Notes: generated by a model from the letters alone, not told the origin. Numbered from the stretch's first letter, positions 50,616 to 59,925 are shown. The stretch is DNA of 64,000 bases from DASYTH01 sp035762905 (GCF_035762905.1 NZ_DASUCC010000080.1:1-64000), one strand, 5' to 3'. Translations and numbers: made by a program.

Positions 50616-51926
50616 ATGACTGCTTCCAGCCCGATGCCACGCCGGGCCTTCCTCGGCGCTCTGGGTGCCGGCGCCACCATGCTCGGCATCGGAGCCTGCA
50701 GCAGCAGCGGCGACGACAGCGGAAACTCCGGCGGCGACCCGAACGCCGCGCAGACCATCGAGTGGTGGCACATCCAGAACACCCCGCCGATGCTGCCCGT
50801 CTGGCAGGAACTGGCCGACCAGTACACCGCGCAGCACTCCAACGTGAAGATCAACATCACACCGATCGAGAACGAGGCGTTCAAGGCCCGGCTCACCACC
50901 GTGACCCAGTCCGGCGATGCCCCGGACATCTTCCAGACCTGGGGCGGCGGCGTGCTCAAGCAGCAGGTCGAAGCCGGCCTGGCCAAGGAGCTGACCGGCG
51001 ACCTCGCGTCGATCAAGGACAGCCTGGTCTCGACCGGCGTGCAGCCCTACGAGTGGGACGGCAAGGTCTACGGCGTTCCGTACGACATCGGCATGGTCGG
51101 CTTCTGGTACAACAAGAAGCACTTCGCCACGGCCGGGATCAGCGCGCCGCCCGCCACCTGGACCGAGTTCCTGGACGCGGTGCGCAAGCTCAAGGGCGCT
51201 GGCATCACCCCGATCTCCCTTGCCGGCGGGGCGAAGTGGCCGGGCCACTACTACTGGACCTACCTGTCGATGCGGCTGCTCGGGCCGGACGGGCTCAAGA
51301 AGGCCGCGGCCGACAAGAAGTTCGACAGCCCGGAGTTCATCCAGGCCGGCCGGCACCTGAAGGAACTGGTCGACCTGCAGCCGTTCCAGAACGGGTTCCT
51401 CGGCGCGCCGTTCGACACCCCGGACGGCGAGGCCGCCGTGATGGGCAACGGCCAGGCCGCGATGGAGCTGCAGGGCCAGTGGGCGCCCGCGGTGCAGAAG
51501 GAGCAGTCCGGCAAGGACCTCGGCGCGGATCTGGACTGGTTCTCGTTCCCCGCGGTGGACGGCGGCAAGGGCAAGGTCACCGACACGATGGGCGGCGGTG
51601 GCGGCTTCGCGGTCGGCAAGGACGCCCCGCCGGCAGCCATCGACTTCCTCAAGTTCCTTGTCACCGCGGACAACCAGCGCAAGGCGGTGGCGACCGGATC
51701 GGTGCTGCCGATCACCAAGGGCGCCGAGGACGCGATCCAGGACGCCCGGCAGAAGAAGGTGGCGGACGCGGTGAGCAAGTCCACCGGGTTCCAGCTCTAC
51801 CTCGACCAGGACTACCCACCCTCGGTCGGGCAGACGGTCAACGACAGTGTCGCCCAACTCATCGCCGGCGCGATGAGCCCGGAGGACGTGGCAAAGGCGG
51901 TCACCGAGGCCGCGCAGAACGCCTAG
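50616..51926 (+). CDS. Sugar-binding lipoprotein, BxlE/XylE-like, Tat signal
   Basis: The 436-residue family-1 binding protein has a twin-arginine lipoprotein signal (PRRAFLGALGAGATMLGIGAC). The lobes contain TIEWWHIQNTPPMLPVWQELADQY, GDAPDIFQTWGGG, GVPYDIGMVGFWYNKKHF and GQAAMELQGQWAP. It resembles xylobiose- or xylooligosaccharide-binding proteins of actinomycetes. Its position after the unknown operon means it could also import that pathway's substrate; the CCGAWA-type site argues for the xylan regulon. Confidence 0.88.
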   Translation: MTASSPMPRRAFLGALGAGATMLGIGACSSSGDDSGNSGGDPNAAQTIEWWHIQNTPPMLPVWQELADQYTAQHSNVKINITPIENEAFKARLTTVTQSGDAPDIFQTWGGGVLKQQVEAGLAKELTGDLASIKDSLVSTGVQPYEWDGKVYGVPYDIGMVGFWYNKKHFATAGISAPPATWTEFLDAVRKLKGAGITPISLAGGAKWPGHYYWTYLSMRLLGPDGLKKAAADKKFDSPEFIQAGRHLKELVDLQPFQNGFLGAPFDTPDGEAAVMGNGQAAMELQGQWAPAVQKEQSGKDLGADLDWFSFPAVDGGKGKVTDTMGGGGGFAVGKDAPPAAIDFLKFLVTADNQRKAVATGSVLPITKGAEDAIQDARQKKVADAVSKSTGFQLYLDQDYPPSVGQTVNDSVAQLIAGAMSPEDVAKAVTEAAQNA

Positions 51927-51938
51927 CAGCCCCGTTCT

Positions 51939-52931
51939 ATGACACGGTCGGCCGTCGACGAGGCCAAGCCCGCAAGGGCAAGGGAGGTGCCGGAACCGCC
52001 CGCCGATTCCACAGGCCGGCGGCGGTTCCGCACCGACCTCGTCACCATCGTCCTGTTCCTGCTCCCGGCGCTGGTGCTGTTCGGGCTACTGGTGCTGGCA
52101 CCGATCCTGCTGGCCAGCTACACCAGCCTGTTCAAGTGGAACGGGCTCGGCGGGCCACCCGAGGATTTCATCGGCCTGGACAACTTCACGAGGTTGTTCA
52201 GTGACAAGGTGTTCCTCGGCGACCTGCAGCACGCGGCGATCCTGATCGCCCTGACGGTCGTGTTCCAGCTGCCGTTCGCCCTGGCCATCGCCCTGCTGCT
52301 GTGTCAGCGAATCCGCGGCCGGATGGCGTTTCGGCTGCTGTTCTTCGCGCCCTACGTGCTCTCCGAGGTGATCGCCGGCGTCCTGTTCGCCATGGTGTTC
52401 TCGCCGAACCGGGGGCTGGCCAACCATCTGTTCGGGCTGGTCGGGCTGGAGGACCTGGCCACCAACTGGCTGGCCGACCCGGCGGTGGTGCTGTACTCAC
52501 TGTTCTTCGTGATCACCTGGAAGTACTTCGGCTTCCACATGATCCTCTACGTCGCGGCCCGGCAGGCCATCCCGGACGAGATCATCGAGGCGGCCACGAT
52601 CGACGGCGCCAGCCCGTGGGAGACCTTCCGGTACGTGACGCTGCCGCTGCTCGGCCCGACCATCCGGATCAGCATCTTCCTGGCCGTGATCGGCACCATC
52701 CAGCTGTTCGACCTGGTCTGGGTGCTCACCAGGGGCGGCCCGATCCACGCATCGGAGACCATGGCGGTGACCATGTTCGACTTCGGTTTCGTCCGCTCGC
52801 AGGTCGGCTACGGCAGCGCGATCAGCGTGGTGATGTTCATGATCAGCTTCGTGTTCGCCCTGTTCTACCAGCGGTTCGTGATGCGCAGGGACATCGAGGG
52901 CGCGGTGACCGGAATGCGGGACCGGCGATGA
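51939..52931 (+). CDS. Sugar ABC transporter permease (BxlF/MalF-like)
   Basis: The 330-residue protein has a charged N-terminal tail of about 33 residues, six helices, and the EAA loop IEAATIDGASPWETFRYVTLPLLGP. It includes FDLVWVLTRGGPIHASETMAV. It starts 12 nt after the binding protein, with no clear Shine-Dalgarno sequence, and overlaps the next permease in an ATGA junction. Confidence 0.9.
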   Translation: MTRSAVDEAKPARAREVPEPPADSTGRRRFRTDLVTIVLFLLPALVLFGLLVLAPILLASYTSLFKWNGLGGPPEDFIGLDNFTRLFSDKVFLGDLQHAAILIALTVVFQLPFALAIALLLCQRIRGRMAFRLLFFAPYVLSEVIAGVLFAMVFSPNRGLANHLFGLVGLEDLATNWLADPAVVLYSLFFVITWKYFGFHMILYVAARQAIPDEIIEAATIDGASPWETFRYVTLPLLGPTIRISIFLAVIGTIQLFDLVWVLTRGGPIHASETMAVTMFDFGFVRSQVGYGSAISVVMFMISFVFALFYQRFVMRRDIEGAVTGMRDRR

Positions 52932-53791
52932 AGGCGCTGCCATCCGGCCCGGTGCGGCCCGGCGGAACGCGCGCCGTGGCGCGGAACACGGTGCTGTACC
53001 TGATCGTCCTGGTCGTCGGGCTGTTCGTGGTGGTGCCGATCGGCTACGGGGTGCTCGGCGGGTTCAAGAACAACGGGCAGCTGTCCAACAACCCGTTCGG
53101 CCTGCCCGACCCGTGGATCTTCAGCAACTACACCGACATCCTCGGCTCGGTCACCTTCTGGCGTCCACTGTGGAACAGCACGGTCATCGCGCTGGCCACC
53201 ACGCTGCTGTGCGTCGGGGTGGCCGCGATGGCCGGGTTCATCTTCGCCCGGTTCGCCTTCCGTGGCCGGGAACTGCTGTTCATGCTGTTCACCGTCGGCC
53301 TGATGTTCCCGTTCGCGGTGGCGATCCTGCCGCTGTTCGTGCTGCTGCGCGAGTTCGGCCTGCTGAACAACCCGCTCGGCGTGGTGCTCCCCCAGGCCGC
53401 CTTCGGCCTGCCGGTCACGATCATCATCCTGCGCTCGTTCTTCCGCGCCATCCCCAGCGAGATCGAGGAGGCCGCCACCATGGACGGGTGCACCCCGTTC
53501 GGCTTCTTCTGGCGCATTCTGCTGCCTATGGCCCGCCCGGCCCTGGCCACGGTTTCCGTGCTGGCCATCGTGACCAGCTGGAACAACTTCATGCTCCCGC
53601 TGGTCGTGTTCAACGACCCGACCCAGTGGACCATCCCGGTCGCCGTGTCCCAGTTCAACAGCCAGTACTCGCAGGACACCGCCAAGGTGCTGGCCTACGT
53701 CGTGCTGGCCATGGTTCCCGCCCTCGCCCTCTACGCCGTGGCCGAACGCCAACTCGTCGGCGGTCTCGCCTCCGGCGCCACCAAGGGCTGA
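52928..53791 (+). CDS. Sugar ABC transporter permease (BxlG/MalG-like)
   Basis: The 287-residue protein has six helices and the EAA loop IEEAATMDGCTPFGFFWRILLPMARPA; the C-terminus is ERQLVGGLASGATKG. It completes a three-gene importer without an ATPase. A weak GCA-loop hairpin follows at 53815-53831. Confidence 0.9.
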   Translation: MKALPSGPVRPGGTRAVARNTVLYLIVLVVGLFVVVPIGYGVLGGFKNNGQLSNNPFGLPDPWIFSNYTDILGSVTFWRPLWNSTVIALATTLLCVGVAAMAGFIFARFAFRGRELLFMLFTVGLMFPFAVAILPLFVLLREFGLLNNPLGVVLPQAAFGLPVTIIILRSFFRAIPSEIEEAATMDGCTPFGFFWRILLPMARPALATVSVLAIVTSWNNFMLPLVVFNDPTQWTIPVAVSQFNSQYSQDTAKVLAYVVLAMVPALALYAVAERQLVGGLASGATKG

Positions 53792-53814
53792 CCAACCAAC
53801 CCCAGCCCACCCGG

Positions 53815-53831
53815 CCGCCGCGCAGCGGCGG
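53815..53831. terminator. Weak terminator-like hairpin
   Basis: CCGCCGC-GCA-GCGGCGG forms a 7-bp stem with the same GCA loop seen in the three hairpins at 39-42 kb. It lies between the convergent importer and GH15 genes. Confidence 0.4.
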
Positions 53832-53847
53832 GCACCCGAGCGACAGC

Positions 53848-55998
53848 TCAGCAGGGCCCGGCGTAGCGGCAGGCGACCACGGCCGGGCGCTCGATCGGGT
53901 GGCCGGCGTCGATGGCGGCGGCCAGCCGGACGTACTGGGCATGGGTCCAGGCCAGCGGCGTCGCCGAACCGGTTCCGGTACCGGGGCGGGCGGCGCCGGG
54001 AGCCGGCGGCCGGGTGTCCCAGACCTGTTCCGGGAGCATGAGACCGCTGCCCGCGGTGGCGGCGATGGCGCGCAGCCGGGTGCCGGCCGCGCTCGCCGCG
54101 CCGGCCAGCAACTCGTACTCCCCGCGCTCCCCGGCGAAGATCGGCCACAGCCGGCCGAAGGTTCGGGTCGGCCGGGGGAAGTTGACGTTCCACGGACCGC
54201 CGTCGGCCTGCTCGCCGTAGCCGTCGCTGGTGAACCGGTGCCAGAACTGGCCGGCCGGCGTCGAGGTGGACAGCTCCCGATCCACCACGGCGATCGTGTT
54301 GCGGACGACCGGGTCGTCGAACCGCTTGACGCCCAACCGAACCAGCTCGAGGAAGCTGGGGTCGACGACCGCCCGCTGGTCGGTCTCACCGGGATTGTTG
54401 TCGCCGAGGTTGTAGCTGGTTCCCCGGTCGGGCTGGGCGTCCTTGGTCAGGCGTAGGTAGTACGGGTCCGGCGAGTAGGGACCGGTCCTGGTGGCGGTCC
54501 AGCCCTCGACCGCGGCGGCCCAGGAGTCGGCGACGGCCAGGTAGCGGCCGGCTTGTTCGCCCCGGCCGGCGCGGGTGAGCAGGTCGGCCAGGCAGACCAG
54601 CCCGGCGACCTCGGCGGCGATCGTGGCCGGCGAGTAGCCGCTCTGGTTCTCCCAGCGTTCCTGCTCGGTCCACGGCGCGACGTTGCCGTCCTTGCGGTAG
54701 TTCACCATGAACTCGGCGGCCCGGACCAGGGCGTCCATTGTGGACGGATCGGTGCGGTCCAGCAGCCAGGCCAGCAGCATCGGCGCGGCCGTCTCGTCGA
54801 GCTGGACGCTGGTCCAGTACGGACTGCCGTCCACCCGGGTGTTCTGCGCCAGGTGGCCGTCGGGCTGTTGCTGGTGGCGCAGCATGAAGTCCAGCGCGCG
54901 GTGGGCCGCCTGCCGGTCACCGGCCGCGATCAGCGCCGTGGCCACCTGGTACAGGTCGCGCGGCCAGACCAGCGCGTACGGACCGAACTCCGGCACGATC
55001 ACCCGGTCGAACCCGAACGCCCAGGGCAGCGCGGGTGCGGCCACGAACGCACCGGGGTTGCGCTTGTCCTCGGTCGCGGCGATGACCAGCAGCGAGCTGG
55101 TGTAGACCGCCCGTTCGTGCGGCGTACGCACGCTTTCCGGCGGGCGGCGCAGGCCGGCCAGGTAGGAGCGCCACCCCGCCCGGTACCCGGTCGCGGCCGC
55201 GCCGAAACCGGTGCGCAGCGAGCCGCGCGCGGCCGCGAGGGCGGCGCCGCGGTCGGCGCCGAAGCCGAGCACCAGCGTCTCGTGCCGGTGGCCGGCACCG
55301 TCCACTCGCAACTGTCCGGTCTGCACCACGTTTCCCGGTCCGGCCGAGCGGTACCGCGAGTCCAGCCGCCGGTCCGCGGCCAGGTCGGTCCACCCGTCGC
55401 TGGTACCGAGGAACCCGTTGGAGGTGCTGGCAAAGCCGCGCCCGGCGAGCAGTGCGCTCGCGGTGCCGGCATCCATGGCGACCAACGCGTTGCCCACGGT
55501 CTCGGCCCGGTCGTCGTCGCCCTCCCGGGACAGCGCCGGGTCGTACAGCACGAACGCGGTCAGCGGGCGGCCGGAATGCGAACGCAGCTCGAGGTCGACC
55601 AGCAGGGTGGCCCGGTTCGGATCGGTGACGTAGGTGAGCACCGCGGTCCAACCGCGCCCGCCGGCGGTCTGCCGGAACACCAGGTCGCCGACCTGCTCGG
55701 TGCGCACCCGGACGTCCTGCGCCCGCTCGGCGAAGCTCACCCCGTCGGTCACCACCAACTGCAGGTCGCGCACGGCCGGCGTGCTCAGATCCGGGTAGAA
55801 CACCTCGGTCATCCGGCCGCCGCCGAGGGTGAACCAGACCGGGCTGCCGGCCCCGGAGCGCGCGGTGCCGAACCCCTGCTTGTCCGCCGGGGTGAACACC
55901 GCCGGTTCGCCGGGACCGCCCGGCGCCGTGTCCGCCGCGGCGGCCGGTACCGGCAGGGTCAACGCGAGCACGGCCGCGAGCAGGGCTGCCTTCAGCAT
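53848..55998 (-). CDS. Secreted GH15 glucoamylase/glucodextranase
   Basis: The 716-residue protein has a Sec signal (LKAALLAAVLALTLPVPAAAA). The N-terminal beta-sandwich (ADKQGFGTARSGAGSPVWFTLGGGRMTEVFYPDL) is typical of bacterial glucoamylase/glucodextranase. The (alpha/alpha)6 barrel has FGPYALVWPRDLYQVATALIAAGD, the general acid in QERWENQSGYSPATIAAEVAG and the base in GLMLPEQVWDTRPP. It releases glucose from alpha-glucans or dextran. ATG 55998 is chosen because it begins the signal peptide; GAGGAG lies unusually close to it. It is divergent from the molybdopterin oxidoreductase. Confidence 0.87.
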   Translation of the reverse strand: MLKAALLAAVLALTLPVPAAAADTAPGGPGEPAVFTPADKQGFGTARSGAGSPVWFTLGGGRMTEVFYPDLSTPAVRDLQLVVTDGVSFAERAQDVRVRTEQVGDLVFRQTAGGRGWTAVLTYVTDPNRATLLVDLELRSHSGRPLTAFVLYDPALSREGDDDRAETVGNALVAMDAGTASALLAGRGFASTSNGFLGTSDGWTDLAADRRLDSRYRSAGPGNVVQTGQLRVDGAGHRHETLVLGFGADRGAALAAARGSLRTGFGAAATGYRAGWRSYLAGLRRPPESVRTPHERAVYTSSLLVIAATEDKRNPGAFVAAPALPWAFGFDRVIVPEFGPYALVWPRDLYQVATALIAAGDRQAAHRALDFMLRHQQQPDGHLAQNTRVDGSPYWTSVQLDETAAPMLLAWLLDRTDPSTMDALVRAAEFMVNYRKDGNVAPWTEQERWENQSGYSPATIAAEVAGLVCLADLLTRAGRGEQAGRYLAVADSWAAAVEGWTATRTGPYSPDPYYLRLTKDAQPDRGTSYNLGDNNPGETDQRAVVDPSFLELVRLGVKRFDDPVVRNTIAVVDRELSTSTPAGQFWHRFTSDGYGEQADGGPWNVNFPRPTRTFGRLWPIFAGERGEYELLAGAASAAGTRLRAIAATAGSGLMLPEQVWDTRPPAPGAARPGTGTGSATPLAWTHAQYVRLAAAIDAGHPIERPAVVACRYAGPC

Positions 55999-56117
55999 GC
56001 TCCTCGCATTCCCGCCCCTGCCGACCGCAAACCGAACCAGCCCGGCCCGCGCCGCCATTCGGCACCTGCCGATCGGCATCTACCGTTGGCCGGCCGCGCA
56101 CGCCTACCGTCGGCGGC

Positions 56118-57140
56118 ATGCTGCGCGCACCGGCCCCGCGGGTGACCAACCTGGCCCTGCTCGCGGTGCTGGCGCTGGCGTTCGCCACCGGCATCGGCGC
56201 GGTCGCGGCCGGCGCACCCGGCGGCCGGTGGACGGTGCTCGCACACGGCATCGTGGGGATGGCCGTGATCGTGCTGGTGCCGTGGAAAAGCCTGGTGATC
56301 CGGCGCGGGCTGCGCCGGTCTCGCCGGACCCGGTGGTTGTCCCTGCTGCTGGCGGTCCTGGTGGTCACCACCCTGCTGACCGGTATCGCCTACACCACCG
56401 GCCTGGTCCGCTCCGTGGCCGGAATCCTGGTCATGTGGTTGCACATCGCCGGGGCGCTTGCCCTGCTGCCGCTGGTGGTCTGGCACGTGCTGGCCCGCCG
56501 GGTCCGGCCACGAAGAGCCGACCTGTCCCGGCGTGCGCTGGTCAGGGGCGGCGTGTTCGCCGCGGTCGCGGCGGGCCTGTACGGCAGCCAGGCCGCGGCG
56601 GTGAGCCTGGCCGGGTTGCCCGGCGCCGGCCGCCGGTTCACCGGGTCGTACGCCGCCGGCTCGTTCAACCCGGCGGCCATGCCCAGCTACAGCTGGCTGG
56701 ACGACACCACTCCGGCGATCGACCCGCGGGACTGGCGGCTCGCCGTGGTCGCCGGCGGTACCCGGCGCGAGCTGACCCTCGGCGACCTGGACGCGGCCGC
56801 GGTGCGGACGGTGCGGGCGACGCTGGACTGCACCTCCGGCTGGTATGCCGAGCAGGACTGGGCCGGCGTTCCGGTCCGCGCGCTGCTGCCCGACCCCGGC
56901 TCGGCGCGCAGCCTGCTGGTCCGGTCCCGCACCGGCTACTGGGTCCGCTTCCCGATCCGCGATCTCGACCACCTGCTGCTGGCCACCGGGGTCGGCGGTG
57001 TGCCGCTGCGCCCCGGCCACGGCTATCCCGCGCGGCTGGTCGCCCCCGGCCGCCGGGGGTTCTGGTGGGTGAAGTGGGTGGACCACCTCGAGCTGACGGA
57101 CACCCCGTGGTGGTGGCAACCGCCGTTCCCGCTGACCTGA
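56118..57140 (+). CDS. Membrane-anchored molybdopterin-dependent oxidoreductase (sulfite-oxidase fold)
   Basis: The 340-residue protein has about four N-terminal helices (residues ~10-30, 42-60, 74-94, 98-118) and another near 140-158. A sulfite-oxidase-type molybdopterin domain follows: DWRLAVVAGGTRRELTLGDLDAA, the cysteine ligand in ATLDCTSGWYAEQDWAGVPV, and GHGYPARLVAPGRRGFWWVKWVDHLEL. The helical part resembles a cytochrome b561-like anchor. It probably oxidises or reduces a small oxyanion or sulfoxide outside the membrane. ATG 56118 follows TACCGT by 7 nt with no ribosome binding site, so it may be leaderless. Confidence 0.85.
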   Translation: MLRAPAPRVTNLALLAVLALAFATGIGAVAAGAPGGRWTVLAHGIVGMAVIVLVPWKSLVIRRGLRRSRRTRWLSLLLAVLVVTTLLTGIAYTTGLVRSVAGILVMWLHIAGALALLPLVVWHVLARRVRPRRADLSRRALVRGGVFAAVAAGLYGSQAAAVSLAGLPGAGRRFTGSYAAGSFNPAAMPSYSWLDDTTPAIDPRDWRLAVVAGGTRRELTLGDLDAAAVRTVRATLDCTSGWYAEQDWAGVPVRALLPDPGSARSLLVRSRTGYWVRFPIRDLDHLLLATGVGGVPLRPGHGYPARLVAPGRRGFWWVKWVDHLELTDTPWWWQPPFPLT

Positions 57141-57153
57141 CTCCACGGTCGAG

Positions 57154-58020
57154 CTACTGGGACAGCTCCTCGATCCGGCGCTGCACGGTGGCCCGGGACT
57201 CCTCGACCGAGTAGGCCGACTCGCGCAGCCGGCTCAACGTGGTGCGGTACCGGGCGATGGCCTCCGGGTCGTCGTGGTAGGTGCCGCGGACCCGGTCCTC
57301 GGTGTAGACCACGCCGGGGTCGTTCTCCAGCCGCTCGGGGAAGGTCAGCAGCACGAACGTGCCGGCCACACCGGCGTGCACGCCGGCCGAAAGGGGCAGC
57401 ACCCGGATCGTGACGGCCGGCGACTCGGCCACCTTGAGCAGGTGGTTGAGCTGCTCGGTCAACACGATCTCTTCGCCTGCGAGGCGGTAGAGCGCAGACT
57501 CGTCCAGCACGACGTCGACCGTCGGCGGGTCCGGGTCACGGGTGAGCACGTCCTGCCGGGCCATGCGCAGCTCGACCCGTTGCGCCACCACGGCGTTGGG
57601 CAGCCCGGGGAAGGCGCTGCGGATCAGATGCTCGGCATAGTCCGGGGTCTGGAACAGGCTGGGGATGACCAGCGCGTCGTAGCTGGCGATCTCCGTTGCG
57701 GTGGCCTCGAGGCCGAGGAACAGCTCGAACCAGGCCGGAACCACGTCGGCGAACGGCAACCACCAGTCCCGGCCGGCCCGGGCCTCCTCGAGCAGGTCGA
57801 GGAACGCCGGGATGCGTTGCGCGGCACCGTAGTGCCGCAACAGCAGCTCCAGCTCGGGGATCTTGGGGAGATTGCGGGCCACTTCGAGATGGGTGATGTG
57901 ACTGGTGGCGCACCCGGCGCGCCTGGCCACCTCAACGCGCTTGAACCCGGCCGCCTCCCGCAGCCTGCGCAGTTCGAGCGCCACATATCGCTTGAGCACG
58001 GTCGGGCTCGGTGCGACCAC
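57154..58020 (-). CDS. XRE-family regulator with DUF5753
   Basis: The 288-residue protein has the helix-turn-helix LRRLREAAGFKRVEVARRAGCATSHITHLEVARN and the DUF5753 domain (YDALVIPSLFQTPDYAEHLIRS, VVLDESALYRLAGEEIVLTEQLNHLL, GTFVLLTFPERLENDPGVVYTE). GTG 58020 has GGAAG at 8 nt. Unlike the regulator at 39.9 kb it has no DUF397 or DUF6879 partner next to it. It is divergent from an MFS transporter, and the 370-nt gap holds three palindromes that could be its sites. Confidence 0.87.
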   Translation of the reverse strand: MVAPSPTVLKRYVALELRRLREAAGFKRVEVARRAGCATSHITHLEVARNLPKIPELELLLRHYGAAQRIPAFLDLLEEARAGRDWWLPFADVVPAWFELFLGLEATATEIASYDALVIPSLFQTPDYAEHLIRSAFPGLPNAVVAQRVELRMARQDVLTRDPDPPTVDVVLDESALYRLAGEEIVLTEQLNHLLKVAESPAVTIRVLPLSAGVHAGVAGTFVLLTFPERLENDPGVVYTEDRVRGTYHDDPEAIARYRTTLSRLRESAYSVEESRATVQRRIEELSQ

Positions 58021-58390
58021 CAGGTTTCTTCCTCTCGTTTGGCCTGCAAAGAAAACACCCGAGCTGCTGCGGTATCACATTGTGATGTGCGTGGCCGTTC
58101 CGTCACGCCATGTTACGGCGTAATCTCTTACCTAGTAACGCGTTACTACGTACCGCTGTAGTGCTCCAAACCATCACCATAGCCCCCATGGCAAGGTCCG
58201 GTGTACGCACCGAATCGCCGCAGCTGACATAACGCGACCACCCCTTCCGCCGAGCGCCACCAGCCCGCCGGCGTCTGCCTGCGCGTGCTCCGAAACGCCT
58301 TGCGACGCCGCCGCATCCGCCCCGACAAGTAGCTCCCCCTACGTGCGTTCCACCGCGGCCGGGTCACTCATCTACAGCTGGAGGCCCGAC
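58021..58390. promoter_or_regulatory. 370-nt divergent intergenic region with three palindromes
   Basis: ATCACA-T-TGTGAT (58074-58086), TTACG-G-CGTAA (58113-58123) and the perfect 16-mer TAGTAACGCGTTACTA (58133-58148) lie between the XRE gene and the MFS gene. No convincing gene is present; the 73-residue ORF on the minus strand lacks any family features. The palindromes are nearer the XRE start. Confidence 0.55.
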
Positions 58391-59713
58391 GTGAAGCAAG
58401 ACAGTGTCGTCGAGCAAACCGCCACGCCCCAGCAGCGCGCTGGTGCCCCACCACTGCTGCATCCGAGCCCGGTAGATCGATCCCGCCTGGCGTTGCCCAT
58501 GGCGGTCCTGCTTGCCGTTCCGTTGCTGGCGCTGAACCTTCGGCCGGCGGTCACGAGCATGGGCACGGTTCTGTCCGACGTTCGGCTGGACATCGGCATG
58601 TCGGCCATGCTGGCATCGGTGGTGGTCGCGGCCCCGGTCTGGTGCTTCGCGGCCGGTGGGGCGCTCGCCTGGGCCCTGCGGGTGCGGTTCGGCACCATGC
58701 GCACGGTGGCCGTGGCGCTTGTGGTTTTGGGGATATCGCTGGCCTTCCGGGTGGTCGGCGGATCATACCTGTTGCTGGCCGGCACCGTCACCGCGTGCCT
58801 GGCCATCGCCGTACTCGGCACCCTGTTGCCGGCCATCGTGCACACCGCCCCGCCGCGCGAGTGGGCCACCCTCACCGGCTGCTACGTCGCCGCCCTCGGC
58901 AGCGGCAGCGCGGTCGGCGCGCTGGTCACCCCGCAGATCAGCTCGCACAGCTCCTGGCAGCTCGGCGCCAGCAGCTGGGCCCTGCTCGCCGGGGCCGGTT
59001 GGCTGGCCTGGCGGGTGGCCGGCCGGGCGTTCCCCGAGCGTCCGCCTGGCGCCGGCCCGCAACGCCGCACCAGCCCGCTCACCCTGCGCCCCGCCGGCAC
59101 CGCCTGGGCGCTCACCCTCCACTTCGGACTCACGTCCGGCTTCACCTTCAGCATCATGGGCTGGCTGCCCAGCATGCTGCTGGAACGCGCTTCCGTACCG
59201 CCGCACCAGGTCGCCTGGCTGTTCACCGTCGCCATGGCGCTCGGCGTCCCCATCGCCCTCCGGGTCCCGAAATGGGCCCGCCGGAGCAAGTCCCAATCCG
59301 GCCTCGCGGTGGCCCTGGCCGCCCCCAACATGATCGCCGTGGCCGGCCTGCTGCTCGTCCCCGCCTACGCCCCCTGGGCCTGGGCCGTCGGCCTCGGCCT
59401 CGGCATGCCGGCGGTCGGCCTGGCGCTCACCATGATCTCGCTGCGCGCCGACTCGGCGAGCGACACCGCCGCCGCCCTGTCCTCGATGGTCCAGGGCTTC
59501 GGCTACGCCATCGCCGGCGCCACCGCGCTCGGCATCGGCCTCCTGCACGGCGCCACCGACATCTGGGAGTGGCCGCTGGTCGCCCTCATGCTGGTGCTCT
59601 GCGGGCAGATGCTCACCGGCATGGCCGCCGGCCTGCCCATCACCATCCGCTCCGGCCCCCAGGTCGTCCCCCTGATGTTCCCCGGCATCCCGCAACAACG
59701 CCTAGGAAGCTGA
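58391..59713 (+). CDS. MFS transporter, CynX/NimT type
   Basis: The 440-residue protein has 12 predicted helices and the family signature NLRPAVTSMGTVLSDVR after the first helix. These carriers include the cyanate transporter CynX and the nitroimidazole exporter NimT. GTG 58391 is preceded by GGAGG (58380-58384) at 6 nt; ATG/GTG candidates from 58343 lack one. Direction and substrate are unknown. The divergent XRE-DUF5753 gene is a candidate regulator. Confidence 0.87.
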   Translation: MKQDSVVEQTATPQQRAGAPPLLHPSPVDRSRLALPMAVLLAVPLLALNLRPAVTSMGTVLSDVRLDIGMSAMLASVVVAAPVWCFAAGGALAWALRVRFGTMRTVAVALVVLGISLAFRVVGGSYLLLAGTVTACLAIAVLGTLLPAIVHTAPPREWATLTGCYVAALGSGSAVGALVTPQISSHSSWQLGASSWALLAGAGWLAWRVAGRAFPERPPGAGPQRRTSPLTLRPAGTAWALTLHFGLTSGFTFSIMGWLPSMLLERASVPPHQVAWLFTVAMALGVPIALRVPKWARRSKSQSGLAVALAAPNMIAVAGLLLVPAYAPWAWAVGLGLGMPAVGLALTMISLRADSASDTAAALSSMVQGFGYAIAGATALGIGLLHGATDIWEWPLVALMLVLCGQMLTGMAAGLPITIRSGPQVVPLMFPGIPQQRLGS

Positions 59714-59736
59714 CCAACCCGGCGACTCGGCTGCCA

Positions 59737-59775
59737 CACCCGAGAACTCAGCTGCTTGAGCTGGGAACTCGGGTG
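59737..59775. terminator. Terminator after the MFS gene
   Basis: CACCCGAG (59737-59744) pairs with CTCGGGTG (59768-59775), and the inner sequence AACTCAGCT/AGCTGGGAA pairs further. It lies 24 nt after the stop. Confidence 0.55.
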
Positions 59776-59883
59776 CTGGGAACCGGGAACTCGCCGGTCT
59801 GGCGACGGCGACTCGCGGGCGGGCGCGAGGGTGACCGGGGGGTTTCGGTGCACGGAAACCCAGAAGCACCGGGGGTTTTACCT

Positions 59884-59925
59884 CTCGCCCGGGTCCGACG
59901 AGGGACGGAACCGGACCCGGGCGAG
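59884..59925. terminator. Terminator of the GH9 gene
   Basis: There are perfect 14-bp arms, CTCGCCCGGGTCCG (59884-59897) and CGGACCCGGGCGAG (59912-59925), with a 14-nt loop, 9 nt after the GH9 stop on the minus strand. Confidence 0.75.

Noticed and set aside
58146..58367. 73-codon minus-strand frame in the XRE-MFS gap
   Set aside because: It is Arg-rich with no recognisable domain or ribosome binding site, and it overlaps the palindrome region.
59714..59883. Repeated GGGAACTCG-like segments after the MFS gene
   Set aside because: They are too short and irregular for a tandem repeat; they are largely accounted for by the terminator hairpin.
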